From Ixodes scapularis (lineage: Eukaryota; Arthropoda; Arachnida; Ixodida; Ixodidae): DNA of 64,000 nt. Below are positions 11,640-22,056 of this stretch, piece by piece. Location: assembly GCF_016920785.2 (NCBI RefSeq), contig NW_024609846.1:90972888-91036887 (forward strand), in the 5' to 3' direction. The first letter of the stretch is position 1, and every line of letters starts with the position of its first letter. The notes beneath the pieces were generated by a model, which had not been told where the DNA came from, made no database searches, and worked only from the letters and a program-made list of their open reading frames with translations. A program made the translations under genes and the position numbers.

Positions 11640-13046
11640 ATGTTCGTGCAGCGCAGCCCTCCGAGTTCCCGCAGTACAAGTCCAAACCCCAGCTCCGGAG
11701 GACCCGACGAAGACCAGATCGAGACCCGGTCAAGTCGCCGCATCCGAGGTCTACCCCCGGAACACGGACTTCTGCCACCCACGACCAAGCCGAAGACGAC
11801 GATGGCCAACCAGGCGCAGACCCCGGCCGCTTCTGCCGTTGTGTACCTGCCGATCGCACCCAGGACTCCAACGCCTTTCCACGGAGACGTCCACGAGGAC
11901 GTTGAAGACTGGCTGCAACACTACGAACGTCTAGCCCGCCACAACGGATGGACGACTGAACAATACCTTCACAATCTCTACTTCGCGCTTGAAGGAACTG
12001 CGAGGCATTGGTTTGAAAACCACGAAGCGTCCTTCACTACGTGGGAGTCCTGCGCCGCGGAGTTGAAGCGAACGTTCCTCAACCACCACCGTCGGCAGCG
12101 AGCGGAGGACCTTCTCCAAACAAGGGTGCAGGGCCCCAACGAAAGCGTGACCAGCTTCGTAGAGGATGTCACGCACCTATGTGCCCGAGCCGATCCGGAG
12201 GCAGCCGATGAGAAGAAGCTCCGCGTCCTCATGCGTGGCGTGAAGGCTGAAATTTTTGGGGGCCTTGTCCGCCATCCCCCGACAACCGTCGACGGTTTTG
12301 TGGCTGAAGCCACTAACATCGAGCGAGCGCTGTCGGCCCGAGCAAGCCATTACCATCGACTCGCCGGCGTGCCTGCTCCTCGAACCGCCGCATCTTGCCG
12401 ACTAGACCTGAACGCCACCGGTGTCGACGGCCTTCGGGAAATCGTCCGCGACATCGTCAGGGAGGAGCTCCGCAAGCTGCTGCCTGCTGCCAACCAGCCG
12501 GCTGAGCTGTCGATCGCCGAAGTGGTGCGCGAAGAAGTCCAGCGGGCAATTCAACCGGAGGCTCCTGCCTGCGTAGCACCACCCGAAGAGCCCGCCCTGA
12601 CCTACGCCGCAGTGGCCCGACGGCCACCGCCTCCTCGCCGCACCTATGTCACGCCGCCCCGACGTCAGTCTCCTGCGCCGCAGCACGACCGACGCCACGA
12701 CGACCAGGTCCAGTACGCCTGTCCGGAGCCTCGCGCACCCCGCAAGACCGACTTGTGGCGAACGCCCGACCGACGCCCTCTGTGCTTCCATTGCGGGGAA
12801 GGGGACCACACCTACCGCCGATGCCCATACGGACGACTCGGGCTACGCGGGTTCCACCCGAACGACCCGCGCCCCCGTCATGGTGAACGCCCTATCGAGA
12901 TCGACGAGTACCTGCGACGACCTCAGTCCCCCGAGCCTGCGTCCCGCCGAGAGTTCCGGTCGCCGTCACCGCGACGTCCAGCTTCGCCGATGCACCGACC
13001 GCGACGTGAAAGCCTGTCCCCCCTCGCTCCTCGCCGGGGAAACTAG
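11640..13046 (+). CDS. Gag of gypsy element B
   Basis: The 468-codon frame starts 26 nt after the LTR; the next in-frame ATG at 11802 is an alternative start. It has a Retrotrans_gag capsid region at about residues 75-240 (PTPFHGDVHEDVEDWLQHYE onward, then the RHWFEN and FVEDVTHLCARA blocks). An Arg/Pro-rich stretch follows, and then a single CCHC knuckle (CFHCGEGDHTYRRC) at about residue 382. It stops at TAG 13044-13046, directly after a slippery heptamer. No internal stops are present. The role is capsid assembly and RNA packaging. Confidence 0.92.
   Translation: MFVQRSPPSSRSTSPNPSSGGPDEDQIETRSSRRIRGLPPEHGLLPPTTKPKTTMANQAQTPAASAVVYLPIAPRTPTPFHGDVHEDVEDWLQHYERLARHNGWTTEQYLHNLYFALEGTARHWFENHEASFTTWESCAAELKRTFLNHHRRQRAEDLLQTRVQGPNESVTSFVEDVTHLCARADPEAADEKKLRVLMRGVKAEIFGGLVRHPPTTVDGFVAEATNIERALSARASHYHRLAGVPAPRTAASCRLDLNATGVDGLREIVRDIVREELRKLLPAANQPAELSIAEVVREEVQRAIQPEAPACVAPPEEPALTYAAVARRPPPPRRTYVTPPRRQSPAPQHDRRHDDQVQYACPEPRAPRKTDLWRTPDRRPLCFHCGEGDHTYRRCPYGRLGLRGFHPNDPRPRHGERPIEIDEYLRRPQSPEPASRREFRSPSPRRPASPMHRPRRESLSPLAPRRGN
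13037..13046 (+). promoter_or_regulatory. Probable -1 ribosomal frameshift site (G GGA AAC, then TAG)
   Basis: In the gag frame the last codons read CGG GGA AAC TAG. The heptamer G_GGA_AAC fits the X_XXY_YYZ slippery rule, and the gag stop codon follows it immediately. The -1 frame is open from here (CTA GGC GCG ...) without a stop into pol. Pol lacks an ATG near its start, so frameshifting is the likely means of expression. I did not identify a downstream pseudoknot. Confidence 0.75.
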
Positions 13047-16000
13047 GCGCGGCAACCCCTGGAGGTGGAGTTGCCGAAGACGACCGACTTCAAGATCCTC
13101 CACGAACGTCGGGGGGCCCCCACTCGAACGCCACCAGAGACCAAAACGACGCCGCTGCAGTGGTGTCCAATACCCTAAACGTCGTCATCGACGGCCACGA
13201 CGCATCCGCACTCGTGGACACCGGAGCAGACTACTCAGTCTTGAGTGGGAGGCTCTCCCGCCGCCTTCGAAAAGTCATGACGCCGTGGGATGGACCACAA
13301 ATAAGAACCGCCGGAGGACACCTCATTACACCAGTCGGGAGATGCACCGCTCGCGTCGAGATTCACGGCGAAACATGCCCTGTGAAGTTCGTCGTTCTGC
13401 AAGACTGTTCGAGGGACGTCATTCTCGGAATGGACTTCCTGTGTGCATACGGCGCCATCATCGACCTTGCGGAGAACAAGCTGACGCTTCGGAAGCCTGC
13501 CCCATCGGTGGAAAATACCAAACCGACGTTAGCTGCAGTGCGAGTCCTCGCCAGCCACGTAAACCTGCCGCCGCTGTCGAGTGTCTTTGTGCCCGTCGGG
13601 ACCGAAGGAGCCACCTGCGGTGTAGCACTGCTGGAAGGAAGCGTCCAACTTCTCCTCGGACGAGGGATTGGCATTGCAAGAGCCGTAACCGAGCTCCAGG
13701 ACGGGAGTACAGTAGCCCTTGTCACCAATTTCCGGCAAGAGTCGCAGTACCTTACAAAGGGTACAACTGTGGGCTACGTCGAGGAAATTGAAGACTCAGC
13801 CGCGATCGCCGTGATCTCAGAAGACGCCTCTCCTACGCAGAACAAGACAATCACGTCCTCAGAGCTCGACATCGACCCATCCCTCCCAGCCCCACAACGA
13901 CGACAACTTCGTGACCTTCTCGCCGAGTTCAGTGAGTGCTTCTCCACGTCGTCGAAAGTGCGCCAAACGACGGTTGCGAAACATCGGATAATTACTGATG
14001 ACGACGCACTCCCTGTGCATCGGCCGCCGTACAGGGTCTCCGTGAAAGAAAGGGAAGCCATCCAGCAGCAGGTACAAGAAATGCTTGACGACGACATTAT
14101 CCAGCCCTCAAGCAGTCCGTGGGCTTCACCGGTAGTCCTGGTGAAAAAGAAAGACGGGACTCTTCGGTTCTGCGTGGACTATCGCCGACTGAACGCCGTA
14201 ACAAAAAAGGACGTCTACCCACTGCCACGCATCGACGACACCCTGGACCGACTACGCCACGCCCGATACTTTTCGTCGATGGACTTGAAGAGCGGGTACT
14301 GGCAGATTGAGGTCGACGAACGAGATCGTGAGAAGACGGCCTTCGTCACGCCGGACGGACTGTATGAGTTTAAAGTAATGCCATTCTGGCTGTGCACAGC
14401 GCCGGCAACCTTCCAGCGCGTTATGGACACCGTCCTTGCCGGCTTGAAATGGCAAAGCTGTCTCGTCTACCTCGACGATGTTGTGGTTTTCGCAAGCGAA
14501 TTCGACGAGCACCTCAGACGACTGCGAGCCGTTCTACAGGCCTTCAAAGCTGCTGGGCTGACCCTCAAGCCTTCCAAATGTCGGTTCGCCTATGGTGAGC
14601 TCAAATTCTTGGGCCACGTCGTGAGTGCTCAGGGTGTAAGCCCTGATCCCGCCAAGACGTCCGCTGTCGCCGAGTTCCCGAAGCCATCGGACAAGAAGAC
14701 CGTTCGAAGATTCCTTGGGCTGTGCGCCTATTACAGACGTTTCGTTCGTAATTTTGCGCAAATTTCTGCACCGCTGACGCATCTGACGAAAGACGACGTG
14801 CAGTTCCAGTGGGGAGAGGAGCAAGAGCAAGCGTTCGACGAACTCAAGCGAAGGCTCCAGTCGCCCCCTATCCTCGGACATTTTGACCAGTCGGCGGAGA
14901 CTGAAATCCACACGGACGCCAGCAATACCGGTCTCGGTGCGGTACTCGTTCAGCGACAAGAAGGGGCAGAGAGAGTAATCGCTTACGCAAGCCGGGCGCT
15001 GTCTAAGGCAGAACAAAATTATTCAACGACCGACAAAGAATGTCTTGCTGTCGTCTGGGCGATAACCAAGTTCCGCCCGTACTTGTACGGGATCCCGTTT
15101 CGCGTGGTCACAGACCACCACGCCCTCTGCTGGCTCGCAAACCTCAAGGATCCGTCCGGACGCCTCGCCCGCTGGAGCCTTCGACTGCAGAAATTCGACG
15201 TAACCATTGTGCATAAGTCCGGCCGCAAGCATAATGACGCTGACTGTTTGTCTAGGGCTCCAGTCGAACCTCCAATCTCCGGCGCGGAAGACGATGACGA
15301 CGCCCGTTTTCTAGGCGCAGTTGACGCTACCGACATGAGGGCACTGCAACGCGACGAGGCGGAACTTAGCTCCGTGATCGACAGCCTCGAAGGTCGAGGA
15401 GGCTCTGTCCCACGGGTCTTTTCTCGGGACCTACCGAGCTTTGTCCTGCGGCGAGGCGTGATCTTCAGAAAGAATTTCGGAACCAGCGAAACCCCCTGGC
15501 TACTGGTTGTCCCCGCCAGCCTCCGAGAAGAAATTTTTCAAGCGTGCCACGACGACCCAACGGCCGGACATCTCGGCTACAGCAGGACCCTTGCCCGGAT
15601 TCGTGACAAGTACTACTGGCCAAAGCTTCCGAAGACCGTCCATTTCTACACACGATCGTGCCATGAGTGCCAGCGACGCAAGAAACCACCGTCAAAGCCA
15701 GCAGGTCTCCTTCAGCCGATTACCCCGCCAACCAAGCCCTTCCAGCAAATTCGAATGGATTTGCTGGGTCCTTTTCCACCGTCGACGATGGGGAACCGCT
15801 GGATAATCGTCGCCACCGATTATCTTACTCGTTACGCCGAGACGAAAGCCCTTCCTTCGGGGACTGCTGTCGAAGTCGCCAAGTTCTTCATCGAGTCCAT
15901 CGTCCTCCGCCATGGCGCCCCCGAAGTACTGATCACAGACCGAGGGTCATCGTTTATGGCACAGTTGACCCAAGAGATCCTGCGTCTAAGCCACACGGAA

Positions 16001-16597
16001 CACCGTCGAACAACGGCATACCATCCGCAGACCAACGGGTTGACGGAGCGGCTCAACAAAACAATCGCCGACATGGTCTCTATGTACGTCGACGTGGAGC
16101 ACAAGACCTGGGACGAAGTGCTGCCCTACGTCACGTTCGCCTACAACACAGCAGTGCAAGAGACCACAGGAGTGACGCCCTTCCAGCTGGTGTATGGCCG
16201 GACGGTGACGACTATGCTAGACTCTATGTTGCCGCACGAGTCAGTCAACGACGGGAGCAATGACGCCCAGGTGGTTGCTCAACGGGCAGAAGAGGTCCGC
16301 CAGCTAGTCAGACTACGAATTCAAGACCAGCAACATGTCGACGCTCGCCGGTATAATCTTCGTCGCCGCGACGTCCACTTCCAGCCCGGAGACAGAGTTT
16401 GGGTGTGGACGCCGATTCGTCGTCGCGGTCTCAGCGAAAAACTCCTGAAGCGCTACTTTGGGCCCTACAAGATCATCCGACGCCTCGGCGATCTGAACTA
16501 CGAAGTTCTACCCGACGGAACGCGCCCATCTGCAAGACCTCAGCCGCGACCCGAGGTGGTGCCTGTCGTCCGGCTGAAGCCGTATTACGAACGATAG
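13043..16597 (+). CDS. Pol of gypsy element B (protease-RT-RNase H-integrase)
   Basis: The frame is open for about 1,184 codons in the -1 register relative to gag. The first near-cognate start is a GTG at 13160. In order it encodes a protease (VDTGADYSVL near 13210), RT with YLDD at about 14468-14479, and RNase H (HTDASNTGLGAV near 14910). The integrase HHCC region is at about 15560-15680, and its catalytic core keeps MDLLGPF (about 15757), TDRGSSF (about 15938) and TNGLTERLNK (about 16032). A GPY/F-like C-terminus is near 16450. There is no frameshift or stop. One oddity is that the usual Pro-Phe-Gly before the LCxAP block reads Pro-Phe-Trp (codon 14387-14389), which may cripple RT. Confidence 0.93.
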   Translation, partial: LGAATPGGGVAEDDRLQDPPRTSGGPHSNATRDQNDAAAVVSNTLNVVIDGHDASALVDTGADYSVLSGRLSRRLRKVMTPWDGPQIRTAGGHLITPVGRCTARVEIHGETCPVKFVVLQDCSRDVILGMDFLCAYGAIIDLAENKLTLRKPAPSVENTKPTLAAVRVLASHVNLPPLSSVFVPVGTEGATCGVALLEGSVQLLLGRGIGIARAVTELQDGSTVALVTNFRQESQYLTKGTTVGYVEEIEDSAAIAVISEDASPTQNKTITSSELDIDPSLPAPQRRQLRDLLAEFSECFSTSSKVRQTTVAKHRIITDDDALPVHRPPYRVSVKEREAIQQQVQEMLDDDIIQPSSSPWASPVVLVKKKDGTLRFCVDYRRLNAVTKKDVYPLPRIDDTLDRLRHARYFSSMDLKSGYWQIEVDERDREKTAFVTPDGLYEFKVMPFWLCTAPATFQRVMDTVLAGLKWQSCLVYLDDVVVFASEFDEHLRRLRAVLQAFKAAGLTLKPSKCRFAYGELKFLGHVVSAQGVSPDPAKTSAVAEFPKPSDKKTVRRFLGLCAYYRRFVRNFAQISAPLTHLTKDDVQFQWGEEQEQAFDELKRRLQSPPILGHFDQSAETEIHTDASNTGLGAVLVQRQEGAERVIAYASRALSKAEQNYSTTDKECLAVVWAITKFRPYLYGIPFRVVTDHHALCWLANLKDPSGRLARWSLRLQKFDVTIVHKSGRKHNDADCLSRAPVEPPISGAEDDDDARFLGAVDATDMRALQRDEAELSSVIDSLEGRGGSVPRVFSRDLPSFVLRRGVIFRKNFGTSETPWLLVVPASLREEIFQACHDDPTAGHLGYSRTLARIRDKYYWPKLPKTVHFYTRSCHECQRRKKPPSKPAGLLQPITPPTKPFQQIRMDLLGPFPPSTMGNRWIIVATDYLTRYAETKALPSGTAVEVAKFFIESIVLRHGAPEVLITDRGSSFMAQLTQEILRLSHTEHRRTTAYHPQTNGLTERLNKTIADMVSMYVDVEHKTWDEVLPYVTFAYNTAVQETTGVTPFQLVYGRTVTTMLDSMLPHESVNDGSNDAQVVAQRAEEVRQLVRLRIQDQQHVDARRYNLRRRDVHFQPGDRVWVWTPIRRRGLSEKLLKRYFGPYKIIRRLGDLNYEVLPDGTRPSARPQPRPEVVPVVRLKPYYER

Positions 16598-16726
16598 GAC
16601 TCTCCACTCTCGTCGACGAGTGAACTGTGGACTGTGAACTCCGGCTAGCAATTCTGCCGCCCTTTTGTTTTTTGTTTTCCGTTTTTGTGCTGCATCGGGA
16701 CGATGCACTTTTAAAGGGGGGGATAA
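16598..16726 (+). other. 3' untranslated region and polypurine tract of element B
   Basis: About 130 nt follow the pol stop. AAAGGGGGGGA lies just before TAA and the 3' LTR start and is the likely plus-strand primer. Confidence 0.7.
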
Positions 16727-17098
16727 TGCCGCGCCCAGGGCTCAGAAAGCAACGCTCGGTCACGGACCTCCAGAAAGTTCTCGTTTATTCATGTACCGCA
16801 TGTAACTTCTATCATTTATTCCTGCTTTTGTTTTCTAGAAAGTGCGTGTTCATTCTCGCCCGATCACGCGACGCTCGAGCCGCTTTCGCCGAATCTTCGA
16901 GATAGCGACGCACTCTAGATAAGAGGCCGCCCGCGACCTTGACGAGTCAGTCTCGCCCCAGCGCTCGATTCTGCTGACACGCCGACTTCGACGCCCGCGA
17001 CGCTCTGCTTTCTTCTGTTTCCTTCTTTATTTTTGGCACAAGTTCGCCACATTAAACGTTTATTTGTTTCTGTTTATTTCTTGTTTATTGGTCACGAC
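16727..17098 (+). repeat. 3' LTR of gypsy element B, main part
   Basis: These are the first 372 bp of the LTR. They end in GTCACGAC at 17091-17098, where the hAT-type element entered. The remaining 15 bp are at 22042-22056. The sequence is identical to the 5' LTR except for one base. Confidence 0.93.
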
Positions 17099-17925
17099 CA
17101 GAGTGTCGAACCGATATTTTTATCGGTTCGGTTCGGGTTCGGGTTCACGGCTTTCGGTTCAGTTCCGGTTCAGTTCCGGGGCGCAAAAAATAACGGTTCA
17201 AACCGGTTCGAACCGGTTCGAACCGGTTTGAACCGCTAAATTTAGAATATATTTTCCGCATTGTTCTGTCAATAGGCACTATTTACGCCGTGAAACTAAC
17301 TACTACTGTAAACGACGTAATTTTTGCGAGGACCTAATTTTTCAGAATTTTGCGAATAACTTACAATTCGCGAAAAATGGGTCCCGCGAACACTTTTGAT
17401 AAAATGTAAGCACATTCGAATTAATATTGAAATTCCACCGCGTCGCGAAAATTAGAACCCGCGAATGATTCCAAAACTACAGATTTGACCTAAATCGCGA
17501 AATATGGAGCCCACAAAAGATAAGTCGTTTACAGCACATAGTTTTTTTTATCGTTTGTTCAATCCAGTTTTATTTTCACGTACCAAAATTATGAAATTCT
17601 GTTATTTATTTCTACAGAACACGAAAAGAAAATCTGCATTAACATACAAAACGTCGTGTTTTGTATGTTAATGACTCAACATCCCTTCGTTTACCAGAGT
17701 CACATATATTGTACCTGAATCGAAATGTTTTCGCGAAGTGAAGTAGGTTGCCTGAAATACCCGTTATTGGTGCAACTTTGCATCGCAGCATGAGAAGTTG
17801 AATCGTGGTTTTGCCCTTAAACTAAGGAATTAATTACAGTGCATAAAATCATGAAATGGACACCTCGTCGCCATATGTATCATGAAATGTGTTTTACGAA
17901 ATACGTTTCACAATATATGTATATA

Positions 17926-18602
17926 TACACTGGTGTTTGTTTTTAAGCTTAAAAAAATTTGTGTTCAAAAACCATGAAAGCTAGATTAATGCGGTCTGCG
18001 CAGGTGAGTTATACGACCAGGGGGACATATTATAGGAGACTAATCGTAACGATCAGTCGGCTAATTAGATAAAATTAGTTAATGAACTTTTTAATTAATG
18101 AAAATAGACATATAGTTTCAAGTAGAAACTTGCTGGGCGTCATCAAAAACCCCTGAATAAGTCATTTCAGAAAGACTTTGAGCGCGTGAGAAGCGTAGTA
18201 GTGCACTAAAGTTAGCACTCGTGGAGCACGTAGAAAGCTAGCGGTTGCGATAAGGCGCCCGCACAATTTCTCCGTCTTTTATCTAGCTCCAGCCTTGTAC
18301 CTGCTCCACGAGCGGTAACTTTAGTGCACAACTACGCTTCTTACGCGTTCAAATTCTTTCTGAAAGTTACTGATTTAGTGGTTTTCTGTGACGCTGAGCA
18401 AGTTTATGATAGTAACTATATCTCTATTTACAATAATTAAAAAGTTAATTAACGAATTTTAACTAATTAGCCGACCGATCGTTACGATTAGCCCCCTATA
18501 CTCTGTCCCCCTGGCCGTATAACTCACCTGCGCAGACCGCATTAACCTAGCTTCCATGGTTTCTTTTTAAAAATTCCGTTAAGCTTAAAAAAACACCCTA
18601 TA
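17926..18602. repeat. Foldback (large imperfect palindrome) nested in the hAT-type element
   Basis: The left arm (about 17930-18250) and right arm (about 18290-18600) are inverted copies. For example, ATGCGGTCTGCGCAGGTGAG near 17988 mirrors CTCACCTGCGCAGACCGCAT near 18524, and AATCGTAACGATC near 18042 mirrors GATCGTTACGATT near 18477. It sits between TA-rich runs. No coding potential is seen. Confidence 0.85.
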
Positions 18603-21512
18603 TATATATATATATATATATATGATGACGACACGACTGAGCTTAAAGCAATATAATTTTCAAAAAGTCACGAAAGTCACAGGACAAGCCCTTCGAATCT
18701 ATATTTTATAGAAACACTGAGCGACAATCGCAATGCTTCTTTTTCTAACCAGCATTGTTTGCTCTCAGCACCGTGATGCGGGCGACGAATCATGCAGAAA
18801 GGAATGACTGAAATTGTTCACTCTAATCTATGAGCACCTTCGTACTGAGATCGAATCTGACCTAAAACAGTGCTTACCCATGTGAACATTTTCTTATATT
18901 GGATAAACTGGCATAGCCTGGACGTTCAGGTTTGTTCTTGACAAGATGCCGGTCAATTTAATTTGCAAATAATCATCACCCTCCTAATTGATGATTTTTT
19001 TGTTAAATAGAGCAAAGTCGTATTTCATGCTCTACTTGATCTGGAAGCTACTTATTTGGACACTTTCTGACAGTTTGCGTGTGTAATCGTCATAGTTCCA
19101 CCATTCGTCCCAGTGTATTTTGTTTTGGTCCGACCCACAGACACGTAAAAGTTCTGTTCACCACATACAAAACGCGATAACAAACTTGCATATATTTGAG
19201 AAGTTATATATGCGTGAGGAACAGATAGTTATTTAAATTAGCTTCAAAATCAAAAATTTATTTAAAGCTTTCCCAAATTACCTATAACGTGTCTATCGAG
19301 GATAAAAGCGCCGAAAAACATTTTTGAACATCTTTCAGATAATTTGAAGGTGCATTTACTTATATATCTTTGAGGTGAGGATCTTCTATTTATGTTGCCA
19401 AATCTTCAGGCAGGAATTAAATTCATTTTTATTATCATCGATAAATTTGACTTTATGAAGTTCACATAACCGCCTGAGATCAACACGGAAGGACGATACT
19501 CGAAAATACGCCAGCTGTTGAGTCTTTTGAAACGTGCTTTTGTTAACTGTTTTGCAGTGTAAAATACTGGGTTGCAGGGTATACCAAAAAAAGACTGTTG
19601 TCACATGATATATCGGAAGGCAAATACACGAAATGTCCAGAAATAAGGAGATGACAGGTAATTTTTCTAAATAATCCCTTACACAACGCTTTAATGAAAA
19701 AAGAAATGCATAGGAATGCATAAAATGATATTCCTAATTAAACATAAATTGCACGCAGGGCAAACGAAGATTCTTAGAATCCTAATATAAATCCCATTTG
19801 GGCATCAGCTTGCCTCAGCTCGAAACGACGCAAGATACTGCCTCGAGAGGCTAATGTTATCTTAGGTTTTACGTGGACTTGTTTTGGGATCTCACTTTAC
19901 AACTTTGTTCTTTAGCAGACATGTGCTCGAACATTTCATTAGGCTGCGGTATATCATTGCGAGACTGCTATAAATACTACACAACTTTACACTTTGGACG
20001 TCTACTGCTAGTGTTGCGAACGTCGCACTTCACCAGAAAGCTGAAGTGTTTAACATGGTTTGCACGTGACGTCATCGCACAATGTGCTGGTGGTCATTGC
20101 GAGTTGTTCTTGCTGAGAAAATCAAATACGGTGGGGCAAAATGCACGCTGCAAAAGGTTCGCGCTCAGTGCAAGCTATGTATTTGAGAGGCTGACATTTT
20201 TCTTGTTGGTGCATTGCCGTTAGGCACGGCGAGTGTATCTGGCACGACGAAAACGTGCTTTCTGGCAAAAGTGTTTTTGCAAATAAAAGTTGTACCAACT
20301 ACCCATCTGTCACTATTGTTTCCAAGCCACGCTTTCTGGTCTGCGCCGAAAATGCGGGGCAGAGGAAGTTAAAAATACCCCCCCCCCCCCCCCATTCCCC
20401 ACCCCCTTTTTTTTTTTTTATTTGCTCTTCAAGAGAATACATTTAATTCACAGGGATTGCCTGCTCCGTATTGAGTGGTGTTCATTCGACAATTATATTT
20501 GTGTCACTTTTTAACAGTAATTCTTCCTTGCTTTTACTTTGCACCAAACTGTGAAGTTTAAACAGAATAAATACAGGGGCGGTCGAAACTTGGAGAACTT
20601 GAGAACGACACGAGCGGCTGCCAACGTTCGGCAATCCCCCTGAGGCCACTGTAGGATCTTTCTTTTCAGGTCTCCCTCCCGTACACACTAATAGTTCTAT
20701 GTAACGTTGGACTACTACGTCACCATTTATACCTTTCAACACTTCTATTCTCGGGACAACTTTCTGAGGCAGTTCAGCAACAACGAAAACATGTTTGGGA
20801 GCCTTAATGGCGTGTATACTTGTAAAATGGGTTGTACAATATTTTTTTCACCTTAAATTCAGTAGATACCGCTAAGATGTAATCCCTGACGTTGATAACT
20901 TGCGAAAACATCAATTAGTTTGCCCCTCCGCGAAATGGTAGGCGCAGTCAAAAGAAAGAAATGAAACAGCTTTCCCCTCCTCAACTAGCAATTAGAACTA
21001 TCAGCCACGTGATCTGATGCTAATATATGCACCATCAGTGTTTATCATAGTCATACGCAGGGTTGGCAAAGCATAGAGCATGGGCTGATCTTCAGATATA
21101 GATTTAGTTGGGCTATAATGCCCAAGTCCCACTAATGCGACAAACAGAGACAAACGACAGCGGCAAGCCTCAAATCGAGGTATTTCGCGATTTGAGAGGC
21201 TTTGTAGAATAAAGAAGGCTGTGCTCAAACACCAGCATCATGCACACGAGGGTGCCATTTGCAGGCTTGTACCCACTCGTGCTAACTTCACGAGCACCGA
21301 ACGACTCAAAGCCGTATAAAGGTACCATCGCGAGCATGCTGCATGTGTCTGAGGCTTGTCGCTGTCGTTTCTTTCTGCTTCTAGCTCTAGTGGGATTCGG
21401 GCGCATTATAATCTTTGAGTTGAACACGAGCCGTTACCCGAATGTTTGGCGATGCTGGTTGTCATGAAGCAGAGCATTCGACTCGGGGTTATGACAATCG
21501 GGTACATCATGG

Positions 21513-21703
21513 CGTCACGTGACTCTCAGTGCGAAGTTGTGATGTCATGTGACGTCACGTTATCAACAACGTTAACAGATCTAGTGAAATTCTCAATTTG
21601 GATCGACTTAACGCGGTGAGTCACGTGACGTGACGGGGTCATGTGATGTGACATTACTCGACAGCATGTCTTGATATCATGATGTCACGTGACCACGTGA
21701 CAC
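21513..21703. repeat. GTCACGTGAC-rich segment
   Basis: Palindromic CACGTG/GTCACGTGAC words and variants recur across about 190 bp within the hAT-type element. The same word forms a larger minisatellite at 51763-52203. Confidence 0.65.
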
Positions 21704-22041
21704 ATGGTTAATCATAGTGCCAATAACAAAGCGCCGCAAAAATCCAGGATTTTTTCGACATTGCAATTCTGTATATGAAGATTTGATCAATACGTAGAGG
21801 AATACGCGTGCCAATTTTTTATTCCCAAATATTATATTCGCAATACTAACACAAAAAATAAAAAAGTACCTTGAACCGTTTTGAACCGGTTACCGTTATA
21901 TCTTTTTCCGGTTCAGTTCTGGTTCAGTTCCAAGATGGCGGCGAAGATTTCGGTTCGGTTCAGTTCCGGTTCGGCTCAAAATAACGGTTCGGTTCCGGTT
22001 TTCGGTTCGGTTCGGTTCCGGTTCGACACCCTGGTCACGAC

Positions 22042-22056
22042 TCACCACCCGTGACA
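22042..22056 (+). repeat. 3' LTR of gypsy element B, last 15 bp
   Basis: TCACCACCCGTGACA completes the LTR after the nested insertion. It is followed by ATAT, the element's 4-bp target duplication. Confidence 0.9.

Larger units (their letters stand above)
17099..22033. mobile_element. hAT-type non-autonomous element, 4.9 kb, inside an LTR
   Basis: The ends are inverted: CAGAGTGTCGAACCG at the left, and CGGTTCGACACCCTG at the right, which reads CAGGGTGTCGAACCG inverted. An 8-bp target duplication GTCACGAC lies at 17091-17098 and 22034-22041. Both subterminal regions (17110-17240 and 21880-22030) are packed with GGTTCGAACC- and CGGTTC-type motifs, likely transposase-binding repeats. Inside I found no transposase, only short frames, a 670-bp foldback, TA runs and CACGTG-rich DNA. 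The 8-bp duplication and the CAG ends place it with the hAT superfamily by convention. The family itself is not identified. Confidence 0.88.
11228..22056 (+). mobile_element. Ty3/gypsy LTR retrotransposon B, split by a hAT-type element
   Basis: Once the nested 17099-22033 element and its extra target copy are removed, the element is about 5.9 kb. It has 387-bp LTRs, a separate gag, and a -1-frame pol with protease, RT, RNase H and integrase. A 4-bp ATAT target duplication lies at 11224-11227 and 22057-22060. The LTRs differ at one base that I can see (ACCTCATG versus ACCGCATG), so the insertion is recent and the hAT-type insertion is more recent still. The primer-binding site should lie just after 11614 (TTCTGGTGGAGGTGCGG...), but I could not match it to a specific tRNA. 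Confidence 0.93.

Noticed and set aside
12646..13791. 381-codon plus frame overlapping the gag end and pol start
   Set aside because: It lies in the third register over well-supported gag and pol. It is Arg-rich with no domain, and is a shadow of GC-rich coding DNA.
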